Assembly: GCA_021820825.1 (NCBI GenBank) | Contig: JAKADD010000029.1 | Location: 1-12,217 of the forward strand | DNA: 12,217 nt | Origin: Bacillota bacterium | GTDB taxonomy: Bacteria > Bacillota > Bacilli > Alicyclobacillales > SLC66 | Direction: 5' to 3' | In this document: in pieces, positions 5,461 through 12,217 of the stretch | Layout of the letters: every line of letters starts with the position of its first letter | Numbering within the stretch: position 1 is the stretch's first letter | Translations under genes and position numbers: made by a program | The notes under the pieces: generated by a model | The model's input: only the letters and a program-made list of their open reading frames with translations | Told to the model about the DNA's origin: nothing | The model's database searches: none

Positions 5461-6865
5461 AAATCTACGTCAACAATTCATTTCCGTGGTCGGCCAGAAG
5501 TGGTTTTTGGACAGCCCGAACGAATTGCACGCCTACTCGTACGATGCAACTCCTCTGTTGCAGTCCGTTCCGGACGCCGTCATCATTCCCGTTTCTGTGC
5601 AAGAAGTCTCCACGATCTTGCAAATGGCGAATGAACACCGGATTCCGGTCATTGCGCGCGGGTCAGGAACCAACCTGGCTGGTGGAACCATCCCCGTGCA
5701 AGGCGGGATAGTGCTCAACATGAACCGATTCAACCAGATCTACGAGATCGACGAGAAGAACCTCACCGCCACTTTGGGGCCGGGTGTGATTACCGCAGAT
5801 TTTCACACGGCGGTGGAAGCGGTCGGCCTGTTTTATCCCCCGGACCCAGGGAGCATGCGCATATCCACGATCGGGGGCAATGTGGCGCAAGGCGCCGGGG
5901 GAATGCGCGGACTGAAGTATGGCGTCACAAAAGACTACGTCATGGGGCTGGAATACGTCCTGCCAACAGGCGAAGTCCTGCGTTCCGGAGGGAAGAATGT
6001 CAAAGACGTCGCAGGGTATGACCTCACCCGATTGATGGTCGGGTCAGAAGGAACGCTCGGGGTGATCACCGAAATTACGGTGAAACTGCTCCCGTTCCCG
6101 GCGACGAAGCGTACCCTGGTCGTCTACTGTCGCAATCTGGTGGACGCCGCACGGATCGTCGAGCAAATCATCGCAGCCAGGATCATCCCAGCGACTATCG
6201 AGTTTCTCGACAAGGCCACCATGAAGGTCGTGGACGACTTCGCCAAACTTGGCCTGCCGCTCGACATGGCCTCCATGCTCCTGATTGAACAGGACGGCGC
6301 TGAGGCGCAGGTCGTGCAAGACATCGAGAAGATTGCAGACATTGCCCGCCGGGCAGGCGCAGCGGAGGTACGCATGGCCGCGACGATGGAGGAAGGCGCC
6401 AAACTGCTCACCGCACGCCGCGCCGCGCTGTCCGCCCTGTCCAGGCTGCGTCCCACGACTATCCTGGAAGACGCCACCGTGCCCCGTGCGAGACTGGCTG
6501 AAATGGTGCAGGAGATCGAGCGGGTCGCGAGTAAGTACAATCTGCAGATTTGTACGTTTGGCCACGCGGGAGACGGCAACCTGCACCCCACCTGCATGAC
6601 CGACGAACGCGACCACGAAGAAATCGAGCGCGTCGAACAGGCCTTTGAGGAAATTTTCCACGCAGCCATTCGCTTCGGCGGCACCATCACGGGCGAACAC
6701 GGCGTCGGGATGACAAAGTCCAAGTACCTGCACCTGAAGGTGGGCGAGGGTGGGATTGAACTCATGGAACGCTTGAAAGCCGCATTTGATCCGAACAACA
6801 TCCTGAATCCGGGCAAAGTGTTTGCCAAGCGGGACCGGCGAAGAATCGTGGTGAGACAATCATGA
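5450..6865 (+). CDS. glcD: Glycolate oxidase FAD-binding subunit (FAD-linked 2-hydroxy-acid dehydrogenase)
   Basis: 471 residues, normal for GlcD. It oxidises glycolate, possibly D-lactate, using FAD. The PCMH-type FAD domain spans about 38-215, with PVIARGSGTNLAGG at 66-79, PPDPGSM at 130-136, STIGGNVAQGAGG at 139-151 and VGSEGTLGVITE at 197-208. The FAD-oxidase C-terminal domain follows, with GHAGDGNLHP at 371-380 and GEHGVGMTKSKYL at 415-427; the histidines in these two motifs belong to the active site of the family. It ends in NNILNPGKVF, the usual closing motif. The stop overlaps the glcF start by 4 bases, so translation is coupled. No separate glcE is present; two-subunit GlcDF arrangements are common in Firmicutes. 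Expected at the inner face of the membrane. Exact substrate cannot be read from the sequence. Confidence 0.93.
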   Translation: MLTENLRQQFISVVGQKWFLDSPNELHAYSYDATPLLQSVPDAVIIPVSVQEVSTILQMANEHRIPVIARGSGTNLAGGTIPVQGGIVLNMNRFNQIYEIDEKNLTATLGPGVITADFHTAVEAVGLFYPPDPGSMRISTIGGNVAQGAGGMRGLKYGVTKDYVMGLEYVLPTGEVLRSGGKNVKDVAGYDLTRLMVGSEGTLGVITEITVKLLPFPATKRTLVVYCRNLVDAARIVEQIIAARIIPATIEFLDKATMKVVDDFAKLGLPLDMASMLLIEQDGAEAQVVQDIEKIADIARRAGAAEVRMAATMEEGAKLLTARRAALSALSRLRPTTILEDATVPRARLAEMVQEIERVASKYNLQICTFGHAGDGNLHPTCMTDERDHEEIERVEQAFEEIFHAAIRFGGTITGEHGVGMTKSKYLHLKVGEGGIELMERLKAAFDPNNILNPGKVFAKRDRRRIVVRQS

Positions 6866-8256
6866 CTGCCAAAACGCAAGATCGCTTGGACCCGCTCTTG
6901 GACCCAACGCGGCAAGCGCGTACAGAAGCGCCGCCTGCGCCAGCCGCCGGCGCCCGTGACGCGCTGCTCGACAAGTTTGACATGGCTGAGTTGCAAAACT
7001 GCATGCACTGCGGTTTCTGTTTGCCGACCTGTCCGACCTATTTACAAACGGGTCTTGAGACGTACAGTCCGCGTGGCCGCATTGCCCTGATGAAAGGGGT
7101 TGCAGAAGAAAAACTCTCCCTCGACGCGGAGTTTGAGAAAAATATGTATGCTTGTTTGGGTTGCCGAGCATGCGAAACGGCCTGCCCATCCGGGGTCGCG
7201 TTCGGAAAATTGATTGAAACGGCACGCGAGGTGATTGAGGACAACAAAACGCGTCAAGGCAAACCGTCCTTGATGCGGAAACTGATCCTCAGGAACGTGT
7301 TTCTGCACCCGAAACGCATTCGGATTTTCGGAACCGCGTTATGGATCGCACAGGCATTGGGTCTGCAAAAACTGGCCAACAAGACGGGATTAATTCATAT
7401 TTTGCCCAGAGAAATTGCGGAGATGCAGCATGCGGTGGACAAGGTCGCGTCACCTTTAAAGAGGAAAGAACGCAGGCGAATTTTCATCCCGGTTGTTGGT
7501 GGCGCGCAAGCGCCATGGAAGTCTATCCCGAGAATCGGCTTCTTCACAGGTTGTATCATGGACGAAATGTTCTATGAAACGAACCAGGCCACGGCGCGCT
7601 TGCTTGGCAAGGCTGGCTGCGACGTCGTCTTTGTGGAGGAACAGGCGTGTTGCGGCGCCCTGCATGCGCACTCTGGCGAGAAGTCAGGCGCCACAGATCT
7701 GGCAAAGCGCAACATAGAAGCGTTCGAGCGGGCGAGCGTCGACTTCGTCGTCAATAATGCCGGGGGATGCGGGGCCGCCTTGAAGGACTACCGCCACTTG
7801 TTTGCCAACGATTCAGAGTGGAAAGAGCGCGCCGATTCCTTTGTCGCGAAGGTGCGAGACGCCAACGAATTGCTGTTTGAACTGCCTCCGTTAACATTTC
7901 ATAAGCCATTGCATGTGCGCGTCACCTACCAAGACTCGTGCCACTTGGCGCATGGGCAAGGCGTCCGCAATCAACCGCGCCAACTCATCCAAAGCATTCC
8001 AGGGATAGAGTTTGTTGAGATGAGTCATCCGGACAGTTGCTGTGGGTCTGGCGGGATCTACAACATCACGAATTTCGACATGTCCATGGACATCCTGGAC
8101 GACAAGATGGTAGACGTGCAACACACGAAAGCTCGCTTGATTGTCACCGCAAATCCTGGCTGTCTGCTGCAAATGAAAGAAGGCATCATTCGGTCTGGTC
8201 TCCAGGGGCAGATGGAAGCCGTGCATATCATGGATCTCCTCGACCGCGCTCTGTAA
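6862..8256 (+). CDS. glcF: Glycolate oxidase iron-sulfur subunit
   Basis: 464 residues. The start overlaps the glcD stop as ATGA. The protein accepts electrons from GlcD-bound FAD and passes them towards quinone. Two [4Fe-4S] motifs of the CxxCxxCxxxCP type are visible: C47, C50, C53, C57 and C98, C101, C104, C108. Two CCG domains follow: GCIMDEMFY (C231) with EQACCGALH (C263, C264) and GGCG (C303), then QDSCHLAHG (C360) with DSCCGSGG (C393, C394) and NPGC (C434). An extra, low-complexity N-terminal segment of about 35 residues rich in Ala and Pro precedes the first cluster motif. All cluster ligands are intact. There is no signal peptide or membrane segment, so it should be a peripheral cytoplasmic-side protein. 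Co-transcribed with glcD. No glcE is adjacent. Confidence 0.94.
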   Translation: MTAKTQDRLDPLLDPTRQARTEAPPAPAAGARDALLDKFDMAELQNCMHCGFCLPTCPTYLQTGLETYSPRGRIALMKGVAEEKLSLDAEFEKNMYACLGCRACETACPSGVAFGKLIETAREVIEDNKTRQGKPSLMRKLILRNVFLHPKRIRIFGTALWIAQALGLQKLANKTGLIHILPREIAEMQHAVDKVASPLKRKERRRIFIPVVGGAQAPWKSIPRIGFFTGCIMDEMFYETNQATARLLGKAGCDVVFVEEQACCGALHAHSGEKSGATDLAKRNIEAFERASVDFVVNNAGGCGAALKDYRHLFANDSEWKERADSFVAKVRDANELLFELPPLTFHKPLHVRVTYQDSCHLAHGQGVRNQPRQLIQSIPGIEFVEMSHPDSCCGSGGIYNITNFDMSMDILDDKMVDVQHTKARLIVTANPGCLLQMKEGIIRSGLQGQMEAVHIMDLLDRAL

Positions 8257-8301
8257 GCCAAACCCAAACTTGATCAGCGTGCATGATGCTTCAACGCGTG
8301 T

Positions 8302-8331
8302 TTGGCGGAGTACGGCGGTCGCTTCCGCCAA
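8302..8331. repeat. GC-rich inverted repeat between glcF and the next gene
   Basis: TTGGCGGA (8302-8309) pairs perfectly with TCCGCCAA (8324-8331) across a 14-base loop. No T-run follows, so it is not a classic terminator, but it may end or attenuate the glcDF transcript. It lies in the untranslated leader of the next gene and supports a start downstream at 8352. Confidence 0.45.
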
Positions 8332-8351
8332 GTTGCAGGAAGCGTGCAATC

Positions 8352-8942
8352 ATGGGGTCTATACAAGTACAGATAGACGATGAAGACAGGGGAGAACTAC
8401 GATTGCCTGAGAATCGCGAATATTTGGCGCCCTTCCACGAAACGAATCACCTCAGATTGCAAGCTGACTGCGAGAACTGCTTTGGCTTATGTTGTGTCGA
8501 GCTGCCGTTCGCAGCTTCTGTGGACTTTGCCATCGACAAAGACGCTGGTCAGCCCTGCCGTAATCTGCAATCGGACTTCCGCTGCGGAATCCATAATAAC
8601 CTCAGAGAACTCGGCTTTCGAGGTTGTACAGTTTATGACTGCTTCGGCGCGGGACAAAAGGTTGCCCAGGTCACTTTCGAAGGATGCGACTGGCGGCAAG
8701 ACCAAGGATCGGCGAAGCAAATGTTCGATGTGTTCCCGATTATGCGGCAACTTCATGAGTTACTCTGGTATCTAACCGAAGCGCTGACGTTGCAAGCGGC
8801 CCGTTCGATCCACAGTGCGCTCAACAATGCATTTGACGAGACGGAGCGCCTCACTCACCTGAGTCCGGATTCGCTCATAGAGTTGGATGTTGCAGTACAT
8901 CGGGCAGATGTCAATGCTCTTCTCTTAGGGGAGCTTCAGTGA
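8352..8942 (+). CDS. Cys-rich protein related to the N-terminal part of pentapeptide-repeat proteins
   Basis: 196 residues from ATG 8352, chosen because AGGAAG (8337-8342) is 9 bases upstream; ATG 8283 has no ribosome binding site and would cross the inverted repeat. Cysteines: C40, C43, C47, C48 (CENCFGLCC), C69, C78 (FRCGIH), C92, C97 (GCTVYDCFGAGQK) and C112. The CxxCxxxCC pattern resembles zinc- or iron-chelating YkgJ-type domains. The helical part MFDVFPIMRQLHELLWYLTEAL (122-143, written as separate helix) follows. This whole block is familiar from actinobacterial-type proteins that carry pentapeptide repeats behind it, but here the frame ends at residue 196 with no repeats. Shifting frame near base 8925 gives LLLRGASVKQ, possibly an old frameshift, but no pentapeptides follow there either. 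Function unknown. Confidence 0.7.
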   Translation: MGSIQVQIDDEDRGELRLPENREYLAPFHETNHLRLQADCENCFGLCCVELPFAASVDFAIDKDAGQPCRNLQSDFRCGIHNNLRELGFRGCTVYDCFGAGQKVAQVTFEGCDWRQDQGSAKQMFDVFPIMRQLHELLWYLTEALTLQAARSIHSALNNAFDETERLTHLSPDSLIELDVAVHRADVNALLLGELQ

Positions 8943-9099
8943 AACAGCATAGTCCACAGGTGACTCCTCCAAGGTCTGACTCCAAAAATCATGCTATTCA
9001 AAGACCTGGATCTGTGTTCAACTAACAATCTGCCCGAAAGTTTAACAAAGACTCATTTCGGCGGCGTATCTTCATTGTTGATCTCGCTTTAGCGCCGCG

Positions 9100-9123
9100 A
9101 ACCGCTTCCTTCAGGGAGAGGTT
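9100..9123 (+). repeat. Left-end hairpin of the IS605-type element
   Basis: AACC-G-CTTCC, loop TTCA, GGGAG-A-GGTT: a 9-bp stem (one G-U) with a single G/A mismatch. Imperfect hairpins like this are the sites recognised by TnpA in this family. The right arm overlaps the tnpA stop codon. Confidence 0.7.
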
Positions 9124-9562
9124 AGGCGCGTCGCTGCGGTGTCCTTTGGCCCTCAGTCCTTTGGCTCTCAATGTATTGCTGAATCATGGATAGGGGTGCT
9201 CCGCCGCAGCTCCCCGCAAAGTAACTGGGTGACCAGAGATGTCCGCCCCATAGTTTCTGACGGATCTCTGGATCGTTCTTCTGCCGAATCAGGCGACTGG
9301 AGACGCCCTTCAGACTGTTGACCAAAGTGGAGATCGCCACTTTGGGCGGATAGTTGACCAACAGATGCACATGATCGTCCTCTCCGTCAAACTCGACTAA
9401 CTCAGCCTCAAAATCGCGGCAGACGGAAGCCATGACCTGGCGCATGTCCGCCAAGATTGTTTTTGTAAACACGCCACGGCGGTATTTGGTGACAAAGACC
9501 AAGTGAACGTGCAGGTTAAATACACAGTGTCTTCCGGTCCGAATATCATTTGACGGGTTCAT
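9122..9562 (-). CDS. tnpA: IS200/IS605-family Y1 (HUH) transposase
   Basis: 146 residues, intact. TnpA cuts and joins single-stranded DNA through a 5'-phosphotyrosine link. The HUH pair is in DDHVHLLV (H64, H66) and the catalytic tyrosine is Y130 in IQQYIESQ. The N-terminal HVHLVFVTKYRR and the later LWSPSYFAGSCGG are standard family blocks. The C-terminal tail after Y130 is short and basic. No ribosome binding site is apparent before ATG 9562, which is common for these elements. It diverges from the tnpB remnant. All visible catalytic residues are present, so the enzyme could be active. Confidence 0.95.
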   Translation of the reverse strand: MNPSNDIRTGRHCVFNLHVHLVFVTKYRRGVFTKTILADMRQVMASVCRDFEAELVEFDGEDDHVHLLVNYPPKVAISTLVNSLKGVSSRLIRQKNDPEIRQKLWGGHLWSPSYFAGSCGGAPLSMIQQYIESQRTEGQRTPQRRA

Positions 9563-9584
9563 AGACCAAATGTATCATATACTT

Positions 9585-10015
9585 ATGAAGATTCTCAAGG
9601 CGTTCCGCTTTCGCTTGGAACCCACGGACGAGCAGGCCCGCAAGTTCTCACGATATCAAGGGTGTATGCGCTCTGTATGGAACAAAGCCCCTGCGCTGCA
9701 AAAGGGGCAACTGGAAGCTGGCTATCCCTTGTTGTCATACGGAGAATTGGCGCGACTGCTGACACTCTGGCGGCGCAGTTCCCGGCCTTCAAGAAAAAAG
9801 ATCGGAACGAAGCTGGTCTTCGCTACCCGGACGCCAAGCAAATCAAGCTCGATCGGATGACGAAAGACCGAGATGGCCGAAACGTCTTCCCAAAGGTGTT
9901 TGTGCCCAAGATTGGCTGGGTGAAGTTTCGCCAGTCGCGCACCATTGACGGAACCATGAAGAACGCGACGGTGACATGGCACGCAGCTCGTCTAACATCG
10001 GGGAGTCGGTTCTGA
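9585..10015 (+). pseudogene. tnpB: tnpB remnant, internally deleted, frameshifted and truncated
   Basis: ATG 9585 opens MKILKAFRFRLEPTDEQ and CMRSVWNKA, the standard TnpB N-terminus, running to about base 9765 (LARLLTLWRR). The match resumes in the +2 frame with FPAFKKKDR, LRYPDAKQIKLD and FPKVFVPKIGWVKFRQSR, then TIDGTMKNATVTWHA, ending at TGA 10013-10015. About 35 residues that normally link these blocks are missing at the junction, and the whole RuvC and zinc-finger part is gone. A third frame from 10030 to TAG 10114-10116 encodes SAIGLLMAGGNPPHSRGG, consistent with a tnpB 3' tail that runs into the right-end hairpins. RNA-guided nuclease activity is therefore impossible. Confidence 0.85.
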
Positions 10016-10053
10016 CGCAAGGATGAGAAATCGATCCAAGGAGTGCTATAGGG

Positions 10054-10104
10054 CTCCTGATGGCAGGAGGGAATCCACCGCATTCACGCGGAGGAGGAAG
10101 TCAA
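10054..10104 (+). repeat. Right-end hairpin pair of the IS605-type element (reRNA/omega-RNA-like)
   Basis: Hairpin 1: CTCCTG (10054-10059), loop ATGG, CAGGAG (10064-10069), perfect. Hairpin 2: TCC-A-CCGC (10074-10081), loop ATTCAC, GCGG-A-GGA (10088-10095), with the same one-mismatch design as the left end. It is followed by TCAA at 10101-10104. In related elements this segment is both the TnpA right-end substrate and the scaffold of the TnpB guide RNA. A transcript here is inference. Confidence 0.6.
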
Positions 10105-10156
10105 CGAACTGAATAGTCGTGGTATTCTGACCGCGTGAGCGCTTGTTTGGGGCTTT

Positions 10157-10165
10157 GGAGGAGGG
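10157..10165 (+). promoter_or_regulatory. Ribosome binding site that fixes the dipeptidase start
   Basis: GGAGGAGGG ends 5 bases before GTG 10171. It lies inside the longer frame beginning at GTG 10135, which has no ribosome binding site of its own, so the shorter start is preferred. Confidence 0.7.
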
Positions 10166-10170
10166 ATCGC

Positions 10171-11592
10171 GTGTTAGAGGATGCGGTGGCGTATTTACAC
10201 GAACATCGCGAGCGTCATATGGAGGAATTATTTCGCTTTTTGCGTATTCCAAGCATCAGTCTGGACCCGGCGGGCGCCGATCAACTTCAGGAAGCGGCGG
10301 ACTACTCTGCGCAGATGTTGCGCGACGCCGGATTGCAGCGCGTGGAGGTGTTGCAGACGCAAGGAGCGCCGCTCGTGTACGGGGAGTGGAAACAGGCGGT
10401 GGATGCGCCGACAGTCCTTGTCTATGGCCACTACGATGTTCAACCTTCTGGGCCGGAGGAGCGCTGGACGGCTCCGGCCTTCTCGCCGCAGATTCGTTCC
10501 GGTGCGATTTACGGGCGGGGCGCGAGTGACGATAAGGGGCAACTGTTTTTACATGTCAAGGCGATAGAAGCTATTTTAAAGACGGGCCTATCTCCGGCGT
10601 GCAATATCATCTTTTTGATTGAGGGCGAGGAAGAAACCGGGAGCGCCGAACTGCGGTCGCTTCTTTTACGCGTCACAGAGGATGGGTTGGCTTCGGCCAC
10701 AACTCAGATGGGTGAAGAGATTACGCTCGATTTGCGCGTGGACGCCGTCGTTATTTCGGATACTCCTTTCATGTCACCGGATGAACCTGCATTATGCGTG
10801 GGTGTGCGCGGCTTTTGCGGGCTTCTGGTAGAGGTCGAAGGGCCTGTCGCCGACCTTCATTCCGGGGGATATGGCGGACTCGTACATAATCCTGCGCATG
10901 CGTTGGCGCGACTGCTTGCCAGCCTGCACGACGAAGATGGGCGAGTCGCTGTCGCGAATTTTTATAAGGATGTCGAAGAACTTCCGATGAACGAGCGGGC
11001 GCGGCTCCGTCAGGCGACGCCGCCTGAGGAGGAATTGGCCCGACAACTCGGCGTTTCAGAGTTGTTTGGCGAATCGGGATACAGTGCGCTGGAACGAATC
11101 TGGACACGGCCAACTCTGGATGTGAACGCGTTTTTGGCAGGCGATTGTACGGAAACGGCGCGTACGATTATCCCTAAGGCGGCCCGCGCCACCGTGACGG
11201 CTCGCCTCGTGCAAGGACAAGATCCAGAGGACATCGCGGCGGCGCTTGAACAGCATCTGAATCAGGCTGCGCCAAGAGGTGTAAAGCTGCGTTTGACGCG
11301 CCTGGACGAAGCGCGCGCATGGTCGGTCGCCGGCGATGAAAAGGCGCACAGGCATGCGCTTGCGGCGCTCTTATACGGGTTTTCAAAGCCAGCCTCCACA
11401 ATTCGCATGGGTGGCTCGATTCCTGTGGTGGCGGATTTTGCTGAGCAGTTACAGGCGCAGGTTGTGTTGCTTGGCTTTGGCCTGCCGTCCGACCAGGTTC
11501 ACGCGGAAGATGAACACCTGGAATTGCGACAGTTTGAGTTCGGACTTCGTACTTTAGTCTATTATTATCACACTGCGTGGGATCACGACTAA
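10171..11592 (+). CDS. M20-family metallo-dipeptidase
   Basis: 473 residues from GTG 10171. It hydrolyses dipeptides or related N-acyl amino acids with two zinc ions in the cytoplasm. Metal ligands and catalytic residues visible in order: H87 and D89 in YGHYDVQP, bridging D120 in GASDDKGQ, E153 and E154 in EGEEETGS, D197 in ISDTPFM, and the late histidine in DQVHAEDEHL near the C-terminus. The lid (dimerisation) domain lies between, with VEGPVADLHSGGYGG carrying the family's conserved His. Length and motifs fit the carnosinase-like/PepV-related cytosolic dipeptidases (M20A-C); the exact substrate is open. It starts 66 bases after the right end of the IS element, so expression could be affected by the insertion. 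A permease gene begins within 20 bases of its stop, suggesting an operon for peptide or amino-acid use. Confidence 0.92.
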   Translation: MLEDAVAYLHEHRERHMEELFRFLRIPSISLDPAGADQLQEAADYSAQMLRDAGLQRVEVLQTQGAPLVYGEWKQAVDAPTVLVYGHYDVQPSGPEERWTAPAFSPQIRSGAIYGRGASDDKGQLFLHVKAIEAILKTGLSPACNIIFLIEGEEETGSAELRSLLLRVTEDGLASATTQMGEEITLDLRVDAVVISDTPFMSPDEPALCVGVRGFCGLLVEVEGPVADLHSGGYGGLVHNPAHALARLLASLHDEDGRVAVANFYKDVEELPMNERARLRQATPPEEELARQLGVSELFGESGYSALERIWTRPTLDVNAFLAGDCTETARTIIPKAARATVTARLVQGQDPEDIAAALEQHLNQAAPRGVKLRLTRLDEARAWSVAGDEKAHRHALAALLYGFSKPASTIRMGGSIPVVADFAEQLQAQVVLLGFGLPSDQVHAEDEHLELRQFEFGLRTLVYYYHTAWDHD

Positions 11593-11608
11593 GGGGATGA
11601 ATCACAAG

Positions 11609-12217
11609 ATGGCGCTGGAAACCGCATCAAACGGACCGCCGCTGCGCGCGGGCAGCATCAGTTTTTGGGGCGCATTCGCTATCTCATTTGGCAATATGGC
11701 GCCAGCGGCGAGTGTTTTGTTTCTTCCGCAAGCGATGGCCCAATTTACCGGTACGGCTGTTCCGTTAGCTTTTGTGTTTGCCATGATTGCCGCGTTTTTG
11801 ACAGCGGCTTCAATCCTGCACTTTGCGAAGCGATTCGCATCATCGGGTGCTGCTTATACGTTTAATACGATGGGGTTTGGTAAAGTATTTGGTTTTCTAT
11901 CCGGATGGATGCTCTGGCTCGCTTACGGGTTGGCGTTGCCATCCAATTTGCTTGTATTTGGCTATTTTGCGCAAGGATTTATCGCTCAGTTGTTCGGAAC
12001 AACGATATCGTGGATGGTATTCGCGCTCTTTGCGTTAGCCGCCATTGCTTATCTGGCCGTGCGCGGCATTCGTTCATCAGCGCGCGTCGATTTGGTGCTC
12101 GGCGCGATTGAAACGGCAATCATTCTCGGTTTGGCGCTTGCCATTGTCTTTCAGGGGGGAGCGCACGGCAACACGTGGGCTGTGTTTTCACCCGCAAACG
12201 CGCCAGGTTCGTGGGTT
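11609..12217 (+). CDS. APC-superfamily amino-acid permease, 5' part (runs off the right edge)
   Basis: 203 residues are present and the frame is still open at the last base. Start choice: AAGGGG (11591-11596) overlaps the dipeptidase stop and lies 12 bases before ATG 11609; ATG 11597 directly abuts it and is less likely. At least five hydrophobic segments are visible: about 18-40 (FWGAFAISFGNMAPAASVLF), 53-75 (VPLAFVFAMIAAFLTAAS), 95-127 (GWMLWLAYGLALPSNLLVFG), 136-157 (WMVFALFALAAIAYLAV) and 166-186. The GNMAPAAS stretch in helix 1 and SSGAAYTFN after helix 2 correspond to the substrate-binding helix-1 break and the loop motif of APC transporters. Substrate cannot be told. Overlap with the dipeptidase operon suggests import or exchange of amino acids. 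Confidence 0.85.
   Translation, partial: MALETASNGPPLRAGSISFWGAFAISFGNMAPAASVLFLPQAMAQFTGTAVPLAFVFAMIAAFLTAASILHFAKRFASSGAAYTFNTMGFGKVFGFLSGWMLWLAYGLALPSNLLVFGYFAQGFIAQLFGTTISWMVFALFALAAIAYLAVRGIRSSARVDLVLGAIETAIILGLALAIVFQGGAHGNTWAVFSPANAPGSWV

Larger units (their letters stand above)
9083..10104. mobile_element. IS605-type element (IS200/IS605 family), tnpB decayed
   Basis: A Y1 transposase gene on - and a tnpB remnant on + diverge from a 22-base gap, the IS605 layout. The left end is placed after TTGAT (9078-9082), a known target/TAM sequence for ISDra2-like members, 17 bases before the left hairpin. The right end is placed at TCAA (10101-10104), just after the right hairpin, as in IS608. 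Both ends are inferred from pattern. The length of about 1.02 kb is well short of a full IS605 element (about 1.7-1.9 kb) because most of tnpB is missing. It may still be mobilised by its own TnpA. No target duplication is expected for this family. Confidence 0.75.

Noticed and set aside
6044..6859. Long minus-strand frames opposite glcD
   Set aside because: Mirror frames of an unambiguous glcD gene; no motifs and no ribosome binding site.
1..12217. Search for CRISPR arrays, tRNA or rRNA genes
   Set aside because: No regularly spaced repeats, cloverleaf-like sequence or rRNA blocks were seen by eye.

Overview
The window most likely comes from a moderately GC-rich Firmicute, perhaps an acidophilic or thermophilic bacillus of the Alicyclobacillaceae type. 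The signs are strong AGGAGG-type ribosome binding sites, a Thermus-like isocitrate dehydrogenase with a C-terminal extension, a two-gene glcD-glcF glycolate oxidase unit, a beta-carbonic-anhydrase-like protein related to Bacillus types, and an IS605-type element. The taxon is inferred; there is no rRNA or other phylogenetic marker.

Layout. (1) 1-579: 3' part of a Cys-rich DUF6671-type protein, cut by the window edge. (2) 580-749: a gap with a perfect 10-bp inverted repeat, followed by folC (750-2069). (3) 2112-4269: a tight group of three genes, all on the + strand. These are a beta-carbonic-anhydrase-fold protein that has lost the zinc ligands, a 30-residue zinc-ribbon microprotein not annotated by ordinary length cut-offs, and an isocitrate dehydrogenase. 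(4) 4339-4620: the first ~57 codons of murE behind an excellent ribosome binding site, then unrelated sequence; this is a truncated copy. (5) 4611-8256: a glycolate/lactate oxidation unit, with a GntR/FadR-type regulator on the - strand divergent from the translationally coupled pair glcD-glcF. The shared 128-bp control region holds a palindromic AT box, a GT-N3-AC operator-like site and two tiny upstream reading frames, one before each gene. (6) 8352-8942: a Cys-rich protein resembling the N-terminal part of pentapeptide-repeat proteins but without the repeats. (7) about 9083-10104: an IS605-type element with an intact tnpA (- strand), a decayed divergent tnpB (+ strand) and recognisable left-end and right-end hairpins. 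(8) 10171-11592: an M20-family metallo-dipeptidase, closely followed by the start of an APC-type amino-acid permease that runs off the right edge; together these suggest a peptide/amino-acid uptake and breakdown pair.

How the genes work together. GlcD and GlcF should oxidise glycolate (or D-lactate-like 2-hydroxy acids) to the 2-oxo acid and pass electrons through FAD and two [4Fe-4S] clusters to the membrane quinone pool. The neighbouring GntR protein is the obvious candidate regulator. The dipeptidase and permease form a second short operon just behind the IS element. I saw no complete, clearly new multi-gene system. The most unusual points are the ligand-less carbonic-anhydrase homologue beside a zinc-ribbon microprotein and isocitrate dehydrogenase, the paired upstream reading frames in the gntR/glcD control region, and the small Cys-rich protein without its pentapeptide domain.
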